From Dehalococcoidia bacterium (lineage in GTDB: Bacteria; Chloroflexota; Dehalococcoidia; Lucifugimonadales; UBA3495), in contig JAJDWF010000132.1 of NCBI GenBank assembly GCA_022825745.1, positions 1 to 38,145 on the forward strand: 38,145 nt of DNA, given 5' to 3'. Below the pieces are notes generated by a model. The model was not told where the DNA came from. It worked only from the letters and a program-made list of their open reading frames with translations, and did no database searches. Shown one piece after another: positions 15,863-24,083 of the stretch; within the stretch, counting starts at the first letter, position 1, and the number at the start of each line of letters is the position of its first letter. Both the position numbers and the translations under genes were made by a program.

Positions 15863-18800
15863 TCAGTCCTCCACGAGTACCTTGACGTGTCCGACCACGA
15901 ATCCTTCCGTATCGGAGGTGTGGAGGATTTCCTGCCAGAAGTTGAGATCATCGTCGTCCGTTCCGGCGGTCAGCGTGACCGTTTGCGGGCTGCCCCAGTT
16001 TTCCGGCGTGAACGTGAGTTCCTGCGCGCTGGCCGTGAGATGGCCGGTCGGTGCAATCGATAGCTCCACCACAACGTTCTCATCAGGCTGGGAAGCCAGC
16101 GCGACGCTGTAGGAACCGGTGCCACCCCCGGCAATGGTGAGGCTGTAGGCGCTGAGCACCGGCAACAACTCGGATACGTCTGCGCTCAGCGTTGAGCGGT
16201 TGGTGACCGCCTGCTCGTCGAAGTGCATCAGTGCGTTCCCGTCGTCATCGACCAGAATCCCGGGCAGGTCCCTGGCGAACACGTCGTCGTGGCTAACCGT
16301 GACCTGCTGGCCCGGCCTGATGAACGTGTCCATCTTGATGACCATTTCTGCGCCGGAGAACGCCGGCCCATGGGTGTAGGCCCGGTGTCCATCGACGAAA
16401 ACGTCGATCAGAATCCGCGGGTAGGAACTCAGGGCAACACCGACGAAAGAACTCAGAGTGCGTATGTCGGGGCGAACGTGGACGTTTTCGCTGAAGGTAA
16501 GGGTTACCTCCTGGCCGTCCTGGGAAGTCTCTGCGCTGATTAAGACGGGCGGCACCACGCCAACCAAATGGCCATCGAATGTAACGGCGTCGTGGCGCAG
16601 GAGGACCTCGTTGCCCTCAGTATCCAGGATGGAGCCGCCGTGCAGGTTCAGCGAGTTCGCCACAAATGTGATGCCGTTGGCGTCTGCGTCGCCATCCTGC
16701 ACCGTGTACCCGAAGGCCAGGACCTGCCCGGTGGAGGGCAAAGCAGCGTCGCCCGGGTTTTGAATACCCTGGAAGTCCGCCGCCACGGTGGAACCGCCCA
16801 GGTCCAGGGACAGCTGCGGCGTTCCGGTCACCGTGACTTCTGCGTCAAACCGGACCAACACCCGGATGGCGTCACCCGGCTCGTAGGTGTCGTCGTCTCC
16901 CGGATCGGAACCCACGGTGACTCCGGTCACATACACCTGTCCGGCGACTTTGTGGTCTGCCTGGCTCGCAAGCCCGGGGTACGTTGCCTCCAGTTCGATT
17001 TCTCGTCCCGACGAGTAAATGCTGCCGTCGTGGAAACTTTGGCCCTCTCCAGCGGGCAGGGCGAAGCCGTCCACATCATGGTCGTGGATCTGAACGTCGT
17101 ATGCAAACTCGATGGTATTCGTCCCCGAACCGGTGCGGTAGATCGCCTCAACGTGGTGGTCGCCGATCTCCAGGGCAAGGGACGGCGTATCCTCGACGAG
17201 CACCGGGCGGTCATAGGTGAGCGAAACCGAAACCGTCTCTCCGGCGCGGTAAACGCCACCCGAGGCTGGAGTGGACGTTACGGCAACGGCGGTAACCTGG
17301 GGGCGTCCATCGACCTGATGACCAATCGCGTCGTCGAAGCCGATAATGTGCCCGGAGACGTCGTTTTCGGTGCCCGCCTGGTAAACGTGAGCGGCCATCT
17401 GTCCAAATCCGTCCCGGTCACGTTCGGGAAGCGCGACGCCGTCAAAGTCCAGGTCGGCAGACTGCACCGTGTAGGCGAAGACCAGGATGTCCGTGCCGGT
17501 TCCCCGGCTGTAGCTGGCGCTGCGCTGGGGGTTATCGCTGTCATCCAGTAGCATGGTAATCGACGGCTGGCCCACAACGTCCACCGCTTCATCGAACTCC
17601 AGCGCAATCTCTATGGTTTCGCCATATCCGTACACGTCGCCGCTGTCCGGGTCCGAAACAATCTCGCTGGCAACAACGGTGGGCAGCACGCCATTGACCC
17701 GGTGTTCGGCCTGGTGCCGAAGACGGGGAATGAGTTCGTTGACTCCGAACCTGGTGTCGGCTTCCCACACGTGTCCGCTGCCCACGAAAGCCGTTTGTCG
17801 CGGAACCGAAATGCCGTCAAGGTCCACGTCGTCCTGATGCACCGTGTAGCTGAACACCAGCGTGTCGGAGAAAGAACCGCGGTGATAGCTGGCCCATTTT
17901 TCGCTGTCGCCAACCTGGATTTTGATGGCGGGTTTCGGTTCGATGGACACAGAGCGGTCGAAGGTCAGTGCGATCATGACCTCCTCTCCGGGCGTGTAGT
18001 GGTCGCCGTCCGCCGGCTCGGAGGTTATGGCGACGCGCTTCACGTAGGCTCTGCCGTCCACCTTGTGATTGGCCTGGTCGATCAACGCGTCATAGATGAT
18101 GTTTACCGGGTACTCGACGCCATTCTGTACATGCACGACCGAGCCTGAACCCAGGATGCCGTTCGTCTCGCCTGACTCGCTCACCGTGCCCGGAGCCACT
18201 GTGATGCCGGTGGCATCAAGATCCACCGCGTTGACCGTGTATTTAAAAACCAGGGTGTTGGTGCCTGACCCGCGATGGTATGGGGCCTGCTTCAGGAAAC
18301 CGGGGCCGTCCCCAACTTTCAACCGCAGGTACACGGACCCGTTGACCTGAACCTCATGGCTGAAGCGGACTGCTACTTCGATGTCCTCGCCGCGCCGGTA
18401 GGTATCGCCGCGCTCGGGGGTGGATGCCATCCGCACGTTCGTGACGTGCGTTTGGCCGAGCACCTTTTGTCGAGGGCCGCCGGCCAGTCCGTGGTAGTTC
18501 TGGTTCAATTCGGCGTTAATCCGCTTCGCCACGATTTCCCCGGTGCCGCCGAACTCGCCCGACGGAACCGAAATGCCGTCCGGGTCAAGGTCCCCGGGTC
18601 CGACCCTATAGCGGAAAAACAGCGTCGAGTATCCGGACCCGAAGTGATAGGTGGCATGGCGGTTGGGCTCGTCCGCCGCGCCTTCCCCCACGTGCAGGCC
18701 CAGGGTTGGCGTTCCGCCGGTGACGAGCACATCCTCCGTGAAGTGCAGATGGAAGTCGATGATGTCGCCCCGTCCGAACGTGCCGTCGGAGGGAAGCGCG

Positions 18801-19297
18801 CTAATGCGGGTGAGGTATGAGCCCGGGCCGTCGTCGTCAACGATCTCGATTACACATTCCCCGCCGGTTCCGTCTTCGTCGGCGTTCTCAGCCACGACGG
18901 TGAACTGCTCCTTGAACTCGGAGAGATCATCCTCGGTGGTGTAGAAGGTACGGCCCATCCGGCCGTTCCAGCTCTGGAAACTATTGCTGGCCTGTCCTTC
19001 GTGATGGAGCGCGGTGTAGTCGGAATCGTCGGCGGTATCGCTCTCGGTAGTCCAGTACACCTTCATCGTCTCCTTTCGAAACGATATGGGTTTTCCGGAA
19101 ACGCCGCCAGACTTGACCATGTGCAGACGGTAGGTGTCGCCCTCGCTGACCGGGTTTTCGTTGCATTCGATGTCGAGAGCTTTGGTGTAGGCCAATGCCG
19201 GGGACGGGGATTGTGCTGCCATCGCGACGACGACGGCCAAAGCCGCGAGAACCATCAATACCGAACGTTTCGCCGGTAGCAACCTGTTGGAAATCAA
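15863..19297 (-). CDS. Secreted 1144-residue repeat protein
   Basis: A large extracellular protein. The start is a TTG (19295-19297) with GGAGG nine bases upstream. The N-terminus has a Sec signal peptide: basic MISNRLLPAKR, a hydrophobic core, and a likely cleavage after ALA near residue 36. A Calx-beta-like stretch follows (to ~160). Then come six related ~125-residue repeats beginning near residues 161, 286, 417, 541, 666 and 788, each with a 'YxxGExIxVxLxF' strand, a 'GTxTLVFxYTV' strand and an Asp-rich loop such as DVDLDGISVP. A SwmB-like domain (from ~914) and a Calx-beta-like domain (from ~1050, GGGTGSYSVAL, LTFTPENW) close it. No C-terminal anchor or sorting signal is seen. The domains are Ig/cadherin-like and often Ca2+-binding or adhesive; an adhesin or matrix role is inferred. 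The regulator-like gene at 19543 is divergent. Confidence 0.8.
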   Translation of the reverse strand: MISNRLLPAKRSVLMVLAALAVVVAMAAQSPSPALAYTKALDIECNENPVSEGDTYRLHMVKSGGVSGKPISFRKETMKVYWTTESDTADDSDYTALHHEGQASNSFQSWNGRMGRTFYTTEDDLSEFKEQFTVVAENADEDGTGGECVIEIVDDDGPGSYLTRISALPSDGTFGRGDIIDFHLHFTEDVLVTGGTPTLGLHVGEGAADEPNRHATYHFGSGYSTLFFRYRVGPGDLDPDGISVPSGEFGGTGEIVAKRINAELNQNYHGLAGGPRQKVLGQTHVTNVRMASTPERGDTYRRGEDIEVAVRFSHEVQVNGSVYLRLKVGDGPGFLKQAPYHRGSGTNTLVFKYTVNAVDLDATGITVAPGTVSESGETNGILGSGSVVHVQNGVEYPVNIIYDALIDQANHKVDGRAYVKRVAITSEPADGDHYTPGEEVMIALTFDRSVSIEPKPAIKIQVGDSEKWASYHRGSFSDTLVFSYTVHQDDVDLDGISVPRQTAFVGSGHVWEADTRFGVNELIPRLRHQAEHRVNGVLPTVVASEIVSDPDSGDVYGYGETIEIALEFDEAVDVVGQPSITMLLDDSDNPQRSASYSRGTGTDILVFAYTVQSADLDFDGVALPERDRDGFGQMAAHVYQAGTENDVSGHIIGFDDAIGHQVDGRPQVTAVAVTSTPASGGVYRAGETVSVSLTYDRPVLVEDTPSLALEIGDHHVEAIYRTGSGTNTIEFAYDVQIHDHDVDGFALPAGEGQSFHDGSIYSSGREIELEATYPGLASQADHKVAGQVYVTGVTVGSDPGDDDTYEPGDAIRVLVRFDAEVTVTGTPQLSLDLGGSTVAADFQGIQNPGDAALPSTGQVLAFGYTVQDGDADANGITFVANSLNLHGGSILDTEGNEVLLRHDAVTFDGHLVGVVPPVLISAETSQDGQEVTLTFSENVHVRPDIRTLSSFVGVALSSYPRILIDVFVDGHRAYTHGPAFSGAEMVIKMDTFIRPGQQVTVSHDDVFARDLPGILVDDDGNALMHFDEQAVTNRSTLSADVSELLPVLSAYSLTIAGGGTGSYSVALASQPDENVVVELSIAPTGHLTASAQELTFTPENWGSPQTVTLTAGTDDDDLNFWQEILHTSDTEGFVVGHVKVLVED

Positions 19298-19330
19298 GAT
19301 CAGAGTCCTCCACGGAAGTTATTGGGCATT

Positions 19331-19349
19331 CGGTGAGCCGATTTCACCG
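19331..19349. promoter_or_regulatory. Inverted repeat in the repeat-protein leader
   Basis: CGGTGA (19331-19336) and TCACCG (19344-19349) form a 6-bp inverted repeat with a seven-base spacer. It lies between the minus-strand -10 candidate and the TTG start. It could be an operator or an mRNA hairpin. Confidence 0.3.
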
Positions 19350-19356
19350 GCGCCGC

Positions 19357-19362
19357 ATTATC
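19357..19362 (-). promoter_or_regulatory. -10 candidate for the repeat-protein gene
   Basis: GATAAT on the minus strand, 59 bp before the TTG start; five of six consensus bases. No clear -35 is seen upstream. Confidence 0.35.
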
Positions 19363-19398
19363 CCCGAACCGGGCTTGGCGCTCTGTGCTTTGGCCGTT

Positions 19399-19412
19399 AT
19401 GCACATGTGCAT
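19399..19412. promoter_or_regulatory. Perfect 14-bp palindrome, candidate operator
   Basis: ATGCACATGTGCAT is fully self-complementary and sits in the 245-bp gap between the divergent HTH membrane protein and the secreted repeat protein, 36 bp upstream of the minus-strand -10 candidate. Its size and symmetry fit a binding site for a dimeric HTH regulator. The XRE-type HTH encoded next door is the obvious candidate, which is inference. Confidence 0.5.
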
Positions 19413-19504
19413 TTTCACGTTGCTGCGTTCGCCGCGGGCTTTTCAGCGTGGAGACCGGGGGCAGGGGAGGCGCCGTGCTGTGTCTCTTCTGGCGGATGTC
19501 CGGG

Positions 19505-19510
19505 TAAAAT
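19505..19510 (+). promoter_or_regulatory. -10 candidate for the HTH membrane protein
   Basis: TAAAAT, five of six consensus bases, 32 bp before the ATG at 19543. No good -35. Confidence 0.35.
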
Positions 19511-19542
19511 TACGCGCCGTATTTGAGCGAGTGGTGCGGAAC

Positions 19543-20889
19543 ATGTCGTTGGAACCGGACGCGCAACGCGTCAGGGCGGCCCAGGTGGGGCTGCTCATGA
19601 AGGGTTACCGGGAGTCGTTTGTGCCGGCACTTGGTCGGAAGGGGATCTCCCAGGAGGAACTCCTCAGGAGAATGGCCGATGTGGACGCGAACTATTCCCA
19701 GCGCTTCAGCCATACCACGGTGTCGCGTTGGGAGTCCGGCGCCACCCGTCCCACCGTCGAGCGGCTGCTGGTGTTTGGCAAAGCCCTCAACCTGACCGAG
19801 GACGAGGTCGAGGGCATGCTGCTGCTGGCCGGGTTTAGCGAAGGCAATCCGGCTGAATCAAACCAGTCCGAGGCGGGGAAAGCGGGTGCGGATTCCGCTT
19901 CTGCCGAAGGGTTTGAAGAGAGTGATACGACGGCGCAGAAACCTGGTCAGGCGGACCCGGTGCAAGGACGCGGGTTGATCCTGGAGGTGGGCCGGTTTTT
20001 CGGGCTCCGGTTCCTGCCGCTGGCGGCATTGATTACCGGTTTCCACTACCTGCTGTCATTGCTGGGGTGGAACCACAACTGGATGCCAATGATCTGCGTG
20101 GCGTTTGCGCTCCTGGTGGTGCTGGGACAGGGGTTCATCTTCGAGGACAAGGCCGCCGGCCTCAGGGAGTTCTACTGGGTGTCGGTTTTCTTCGTGCTCA
20201 CCACGCCGCTGCTACAGTTTGGCCCGTTGGGGTTGGACCACTACAACTTTCACCTGGTGCCTGGCTGGGGCGGGACGATGCTGCCGTACCTGATGGCGCT
20301 GCTGGTGAACCTGGGGCTGTCCTGGATGGCGGGCCTGATGTTTCACCTGCTGTGGATATGGCGGTACCGCGACGGCACTGCCGTGGGAGGCACCGTGACC
20401 AACGCCGCCGCGGTCACCTGTCCTCCCCTGGGTGTCGTTTACATCGTCGTCGTGTTGATCACCAACTTCTCCGTCACGGTCCAGCTTGCGGTGGTGTTCG
20501 CCGCGCTGCCCATGGCCTTCTCCCTGCTCCTGGTTTTTCGGGACACCAGTGTTGCCTTCACGGAAGACGACCGGCGGGGGTTGTTCCAGGCGCTGGTGGT
20601 GGCGGCCTGCGTGTCCGCGACGGTGGGGATTGCGGTGATGATGTCGATATACCTGTCGCCGGACTTTCCGTCGGTGCTGCCGGACCACAACCTGGTGAGG
20701 TCGTGGGAACTGGACTTCGCGGCCCTGGGGTACACGCGGGAGGAGGCGCTGGAGCGGGTGAACCTTGGCTACATGTGGCATGCGATGTTTCTGCTGATCT
20801 ACATGGCGTGCGTGGTGGGCGGACGGCTGTTCATGGAGGTCCACCGGATGGGAGACGGCGGAGAGGCGGCGCCGGACGGTGTAGCATAA
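19543..20889 (+). CDS. XRE-type HTH protein with multi-span membrane domain
   Basis: A 448-residue protein. Residues ~20-97 form an XRE-like HTH domain (KGISQEELLRRM, then SHTTVSRWESGATRPT as the recognition region, then LALNLTEDEVE-type end helices). A polar linker (100-150) leads to a membrane domain with about eight hydrophobic spans, for example RFLPLAALITGFHYLLSLLG, ICVAFALLVVLGQGFIF, MLPYLMALLVNLGLSWMAG and MFLLIYMACVVGG. It is thus a membrane-anchored putative transcription regulator, possibly one that senses a membrane or ion signal; no known sensor fold is recognised. The start is uncertain (GTG 19531 is an alternative); the frame extends upstream to 19195 but only through the divergent gene. 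It is divergent from the secreted repeat protein, with a palindrome in the shared gap. Confidence 0.78.
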   Translation: MSLEPDAQRVRAAQVGLLMKGYRESFVPALGRKGISQEELLRRMADVDANYSQRFSHTTVSRWESGATRPTVERLLVFGKALNLTEDEVEGMLLLAGFSEGNPAESNQSEAGKAGADSASAEGFEESDTTAQKPGQADPVQGRGLILEVGRFFGLRFLPLAALITGFHYLLSLLGWNHNWMPMICVAFALLVVLGQGFIFEDKAAGLREFYWVSVFFVLTTPLLQFGPLGLDHYNFHLVPGWGGTMLPYLMALLVNLGLSWMAGLMFHLLWIWRYRDGTAVGGTVTNAAAVTCPPLGVVYIVVVLITNFSVTVQLAVVFAALPMAFSLLLVFRDTSVAFTEDDRRGLFQALVVAACVSATVGIAVMMSIYLSPDFPSVLPDHNLVRSWELDFAALGYTREEALERVNLGYMWHAMFLLIYMACVVGGRLFMEVHRMGDGGEAAPDGVA

Positions 20890-20974
20890 CGGGGAAAGCC
20901 GGATGTCCTTGGGAATTTCAGAGTTCGCGGTGTATGATTTCGCCACGAGACGAAGTACGACCGGGAGTTTGACG

Positions 20975-22537
20975 ATGGTTGACCTATTGTTTGCCAATGG
21001 AACGGTTATCGACGGGACCGGCGCCGCCGGGTACCGGGGCAGCGTAGCCGTGACCGGGGATTCCGTGCAGGTGATGACGGGAGACGTGTCCTCAGTGGCG
21101 GCGGGGCGCGTGATCGACGCCAGCCGTTATGTCATCTGTCCCGGGTTCATTGACATGCACTCTCATTCCGACCTGAAACTGCTCACCGAACCCAGCCACG
21201 ATGCCAAGATACGGCAGGGGGTGACCACCGAAGGGCTGGGCATGGACGGCTTGTCTTACGCTCCGACGACGCCCCGCGCGCTGGAGCAACTGCTGGTGTA
21301 CCTGGCCGCAGTGAACGGGACTGCGCCGGACGGCGTGCGGTGGAGCAGCGTCGCCGATTTCCTGGCGCTGTTCGACGGCAACTCGTCCTGCAACGTGTTC
21401 CATTTCGTACCCCACGCGGCGATCAGGGTCGCCGTCATGGGTTGGTCATCGCGGCTGCCCACTGATTCCGAACTGTCGCAGATGCAGGATTTGACGCGAC
21501 AGGGGATGCGCGACGGAGCCTACGGTTTCACCACCGGGTTGACCTACGCGCCGGGAGCGTACAGCGACACCGCTGAGCTAGCCGCCATCGCCACCGCCGC
21601 CGCTGAGGAGGGTGGCTTCTATTGCACCCACTCTCGCTACACGCTGGGCGACAGGTTGCTGGACCCGTTCCGCGAAGCCGTGGAAATCGGGCGGCGCTCC
21701 GGCGCGCCGGTGCATATCTCGCATTACCACAGCCCGGTGGCCGGCCTGGGAGCGCAGATGACCGCGCTGGTGGACGACGCGCGCAATCGGGGGCAGGACG
21801 TTACCTACGACCAGTACCCGTACCCGGCGGCGAGCACCATCCTGCACTCCCTGCTGCCCTACTGGGTGCATGCCGGTGGGCCGCAGGCTCTTCTGAACCG
21901 CATCGCCGACCCCAACGTCCGCGCGTTGATGGTGCAGGCCGTGGAGCCGCAGTGGGGCGGGCAGACGCTGGACAACTACATCTTCGCGCACATCGCGTCG
22001 GACAAGAACAAGGAGTGGGAAGGGCGTTCTCTTGAGGAATTGGCCCAGCATCGCGGCGGTCGCATGGTGGACGCCGTGTGCGACCTGCTGCTGGAAGAGG
22101 ACTTGCAGGTGGCGTTCGTGGCCCGCACGGGCAACCTGGAGAACATCCGCGAAATCGCGTCGCATCCGGCCCAGATGATCGGCACCGACGCTATCCTGAC
22201 CGGCGGGCGCCCCAATCCGCGCACCTATGGCACCTATCCCTACGTGCTGGCCCAGTTCGTGCGCGGCGAAGGACTGTTCTCGCTGGAAGAGGCCATTCGC
22301 AAGATGACGGGAGCGCCGGCCCAACGCCTGGGCCTAACCGACCGCGGAGTCATCCGCGACGGCGCAAAAGCGGACCTGGCATTGTTTGACCCTCACACGG
22401 TGGACACGCCGGCCACCTTCGACGATCCGGCGCAATTCCCGGTGGGTATCGACTACGTGGCCGTCAACGGCACGCTGGTGATTGACGACGGCGAGCATAC
22501 CGGGGCGCGGCCGGGGCGGGCGCTGAGGAGCCGGTAG
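20975..22537 (+). CDS. D-aminoacylase/N-acyl-D-amino-acid deacylase-type amidohydrolase
   Basis: A 520-residue metal-dependent amidohydrolase. The N-terminus MVDLLFANGTVIDGTGAAGYRG and the metal-binding GFIDMHSHSD (H62, H64) are typical of the D-aminoacylase branch. A conserved YGFTTGLTYAPG segment, an HSR and a SHYHS segment provide further ligands, and IGTDAILTGG holds the catalytic Asp. The C-terminal 'GVIRDGAKADLALFDP' is the usual return to the beta-sandwich. These enzymes remove acyl groups from D-amino acids; substrate range varies. GGGAG seven bases before ATG 20975 supports this start over the upstream ATG at 20903. It begins 85 bp after the HTH membrane protein on the same strand and may be cotranscribed. 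Confidence 0.9.
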   Translation: MVDLLFANGTVIDGTGAAGYRGSVAVTGDSVQVMTGDVSSVAAGRVIDASRYVICPGFIDMHSHSDLKLLTEPSHDAKIRQGVTTEGLGMDGLSYAPTTPRALEQLLVYLAAVNGTAPDGVRWSSVADFLALFDGNSSCNVFHFVPHAAIRVAVMGWSSRLPTDSELSQMQDLTRQGMRDGAYGFTTGLTYAPGAYSDTAELAAIATAAAEEGGFYCTHSRYTLGDRLLDPFREAVEIGRRSGAPVHISHYHSPVAGLGAQMTALVDDARNRGQDVTYDQYPYPAASTILHSLLPYWVHAGGPQALLNRIADPNVRALMVQAVEPQWGGQTLDNYIFAHIASDKNKEWEGRSLEELAQHRGGRMVDAVCDLLLEEDLQVAFVARTGNLENIREIASHPAQMIGTDAILTGGRPNPRTYGTYPYVLAQFVRGEGLFSLEEAIRKMTGAPAQRLGLTDRGVIRDGAKADLALFDPHTVDTPATFDDPAQFPVGIDYVAVNGTLVIDDGEHTGARPGRALRSR

Positions 22538-22546
22538 GGGCCAGAA

Positions 22547-22945
22547 TCAAGACGTAAGTGGGGTGATCGTTACCATCCCGTTTGGTATCGCGTCTATGGT
22601 AAGCCGGCTGTTCCAAAGTAGAGCCATCCCAGCCAACGGATCGCTATCCACGCTATAGATGGGAATAACGCGTTGCTGGCCGTCCCAGGCGATACGCCCG
22701 GCATAAACGTCGTAATGGCTGATGGTACCGTCTGCCAGCACCGCCGGCTGGTTGGTTATGAAGGACAGGCCTAGTTGGGCAATCGTGCTGGAACCGAGAG
22801 TCAGGAAACCCGTAAATCCCGTATCTACGATGGCGTAGAATGATATGGAACGTTGCTGGTCCGAAGCATTGGAGATTGTTACGTTGATGATCGGCTTTCC
22901 CGTGACCGGAGGGTTATCAAGTGCGATTACGGCGCCGTTAATCAT
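22547..22945 (-). CDS. Retropepsin-like (clan AA) aspartic protease
   Basis: A 132-residue protein with one DTG active site, VDTGFTGFLTL (D41), followed by an LGLSF turn and a domain of short beta strands, the size of a single retropepsin half-protein. Such proteases work as homodimers. The second hallmark, a hydrophobic-hydrophobic-Gly segment, may be the LAGMALL region near residue 106. There is no signal peptide or membrane span. Its ATG (22943-22945) overlaps the last codons of the small gene upstream by eight bases, so translation of the two is coupled. The target is unknown; proteolysis of the partner protein is one possibility. Confidence 0.78.
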   Translation of the reverse strand: MINGAVIALDNPPVTGKPIINVTISNASDQQRSISFYAIVDTGFTGFLTLGSSTIAQLGLSFITNQPAVLADGTISHYDVYAGRIAWDGQQRVIPIYSVDSDPLAGMALLWNSRLTIDAIPNGMVTITPLTS

Positions 22946-23210
22946 TGTTCTTCCAAAAGGCGCTGGAATAGCCGAAACTGTGGACGTAAGGATAACCCAC
23001 CCGCTCCGACCACCCTACGGCGTTGGGGAACCGCTCCATAAACCGCTCCATCGCCGCGCATTCGTCCGCGTCGATTTCGTACCCGCCGGTCTCGATGTCG
23101 ATGAAGATGACCTTGCCTTTGTCGGAGGGCGACAGATTGGGTAGGATCTGTTCCCGGAAAATAGCCCTCCCTATGACACTAATTTCGCTGGGAGCTCGTA
23201 CTGCGGTCAT
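22938..23210 (-). CDS. 90-residue partner protein of the aspartic protease
   Basis: A small acidic protein starting at ATG 23208-23210, with GAGG eight bases upstream. The core reads KGKVIFIDIETGGYEIDADE, then AAMERFMERFPNA and a YPYVHSFG end. I recall small proteins with this GxYEIDxxE and RVGY pattern next to DTG proteases in cyanobacteria and Chloroflexota, but know no function. No membrane span, signal or Cys pair is present. The frame continues to 23276, but the first residues have no ribosome site. The last eight bases overlap the protease start (ATGATTAA). It may be a regulator, chaperone or substrate of the protease; this is inference. Confidence 0.65.
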   Translation of the reverse strand: MTAVRAPSEISVIGRAIFREQILPNLSPSDKGKVIFIDIETGGYEIDADECAAMERFMERFPNAVGWSERVGYPYVHSFGYSSAFWKNND

Positions 23211-23272
23211 TGGGGTTTCCTCTGCAATTGTCAGTTGCATATTAGCGTAGCGATTACGTGGGGTAGCGTCAA

Positions 23273-23380
23273 TCACAGATGGCCGTTTTGGCCCATGGAG
23301 CGGTCAACGGCGCGAAGGTCATCAACAACGATCACCACACCAACGCTCTCCTCGGTCACGCCCTCCGCAACTGACGACAT
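23273..23380 (-). CDS. 35-residue ORF coupled to the RHH gene (possible remnant)
   Basis: ATG 23378-23380 shares a base with the TAA of the RHH gene (TAATG), and codes for 35 residues: MSSVAEGVTEESVGVVIVVD, then DLRAVDRSMGQNGHL. The stop-start overlap is the usual sign of coupled translation. The peptide is too short to classify. It could be a genuine small partner, or the trimmed 5' end of a longer gene such as a toxin, the rest having been lost. Confidence 0.35.
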   Translation of the reverse strand: MSSVAEGVTEESVGVVIVVDDLRAVDRSMGQNGHL

Positions 23381-24027
23381 TAGCTGTTCCGATCAACATC
23401 CGCCAGAATATGCTCCGGTATTTTCGGTTGGGGGGGTGCGGAACGTTGGGCCAACAACTCGCGATACCGTTCTTCCCGCCGCTGTTCAACCAGTTTCCAG
23501 ACTGCGTCCGTATAGGCCAACCAGGCGGTCATATATGCCTGCCGGTCGGGTTCATATAATTGCCAGTTCCTGAGAAACCAGCGACTGAAGCCAGGGTGGT
23601 TCTTTTCCATTTCTGACTCCCTGCGACTTAACTCGCCTCGTCGCCCAAAGAAATTTGGCACTCCCTCGATCGACGGTGGGAAAATGATTTTCCACTGGGG
23701 AACATTCGGCGCTCTGTAGAAGTCAATATCTTCACGCAGATCTTCCCATTCATCCCAACCGGCGGCTTTCACCCAAGCCGCCGCATCTTCATTGCCTAGC
23801 CGCTCCCAATCAACTTCCACCGCAGCCCGAAATGCAGCGTCCATGTCCCCGACCTTTTCCACTGCTGTCCGGATGTCGCCGTCGTCCAAACTGGCTTTCA
23901 TCCGCTCGTGGCTCTCCGCTTTCGCTTGCAAAGCATCTCGGCAAACCTGCGAGATGTTCAGTTCCGGCTTCAGCGGCTCCAGCCGCTTCATCAATTCGTT
24001 GGGGATGTTGATGCCAATGCGAACCAT
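23380..24027 (-). CDS. Ribbon-helix-helix protein with C-terminal domain
   Basis: A 215-residue protein. Residues 1-45 form a ribbon-helix-helix DNA-binding domain: VRIGINIPNELMKRL as the strand and first helix, then NISQVCRDALQA as the second helix, as in antitoxins and MetJ/Arc-type repressors. The rest is a charged, Trp-rich region of unknown fold (EVDWERLGNEDAAAWV, then YRAPNVPQWKIIFPP). The start is ATG 24025-24027 with GGAGG five bases upstream; two upstream ATGs are possible. It stands behind a 13-bp inverted repeat (24047-24083) that fits autoregulation, and its stop overlaps a 35-residue frame. The antitoxin idea is tempting, but no toxin is recognisable. Confidence 0.72.
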   Translation of the reverse strand: MVRIGINIPNELMKRLEPLKPELNISQVCRDALQAKAESHERMKASLDDGDIRTAVEKVGDMDAAFRAAVEVDWERLGNEDAAAWVKAAGWDEWEDLREDIDFYRAPNVPQWKIIFPPSIEGVPNFFGRRGELSRRESEMEKNHPGFSRWFLRNWQLYEPDRQAYMTAWLAYTDAVWKLVEQRREERYRELLAQRSAPPQPKIPEHILADVDRNS

Positions 24028-24046
24028 TAGAGCCTCCGTCATCGGG

Positions 24047-24083
24047 TGTATGCCGTATGTCTTTATTAAGCATACGGCATACA
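24047..24083. promoter_or_regulatory. Operator-like inverted repeat upstream of the RHH gene
   Basis: A perfect 13-bp inverted repeat: TGTATGCCGTATG (24047-24059) and CATACGGCATACA (24071-24083), spacer TCTTTATTAAG. Each arm contains the half-site twice (GTATG at 24048 and 24055; CATAC at 24071 and 24078), seven bases apart. Such multiple short half-sites are typical of RHH repressor operators. The AT-rich spacer reads TTAATAAAG on the minus strand and may hold the -10 of the RHH gene, whose ATG is 20 bp downstream. A hairpin or a transcription stop is the alternative reading. Confidence 0.65.

Noticed and set aside
19195..19542. Longer start of the HTH membrane protein
   Set aside because: The upstream part overlaps the signal peptide of the divergent gene and shows no domain; ATG 19543 or GTG 19531 fit the HTH domain start.
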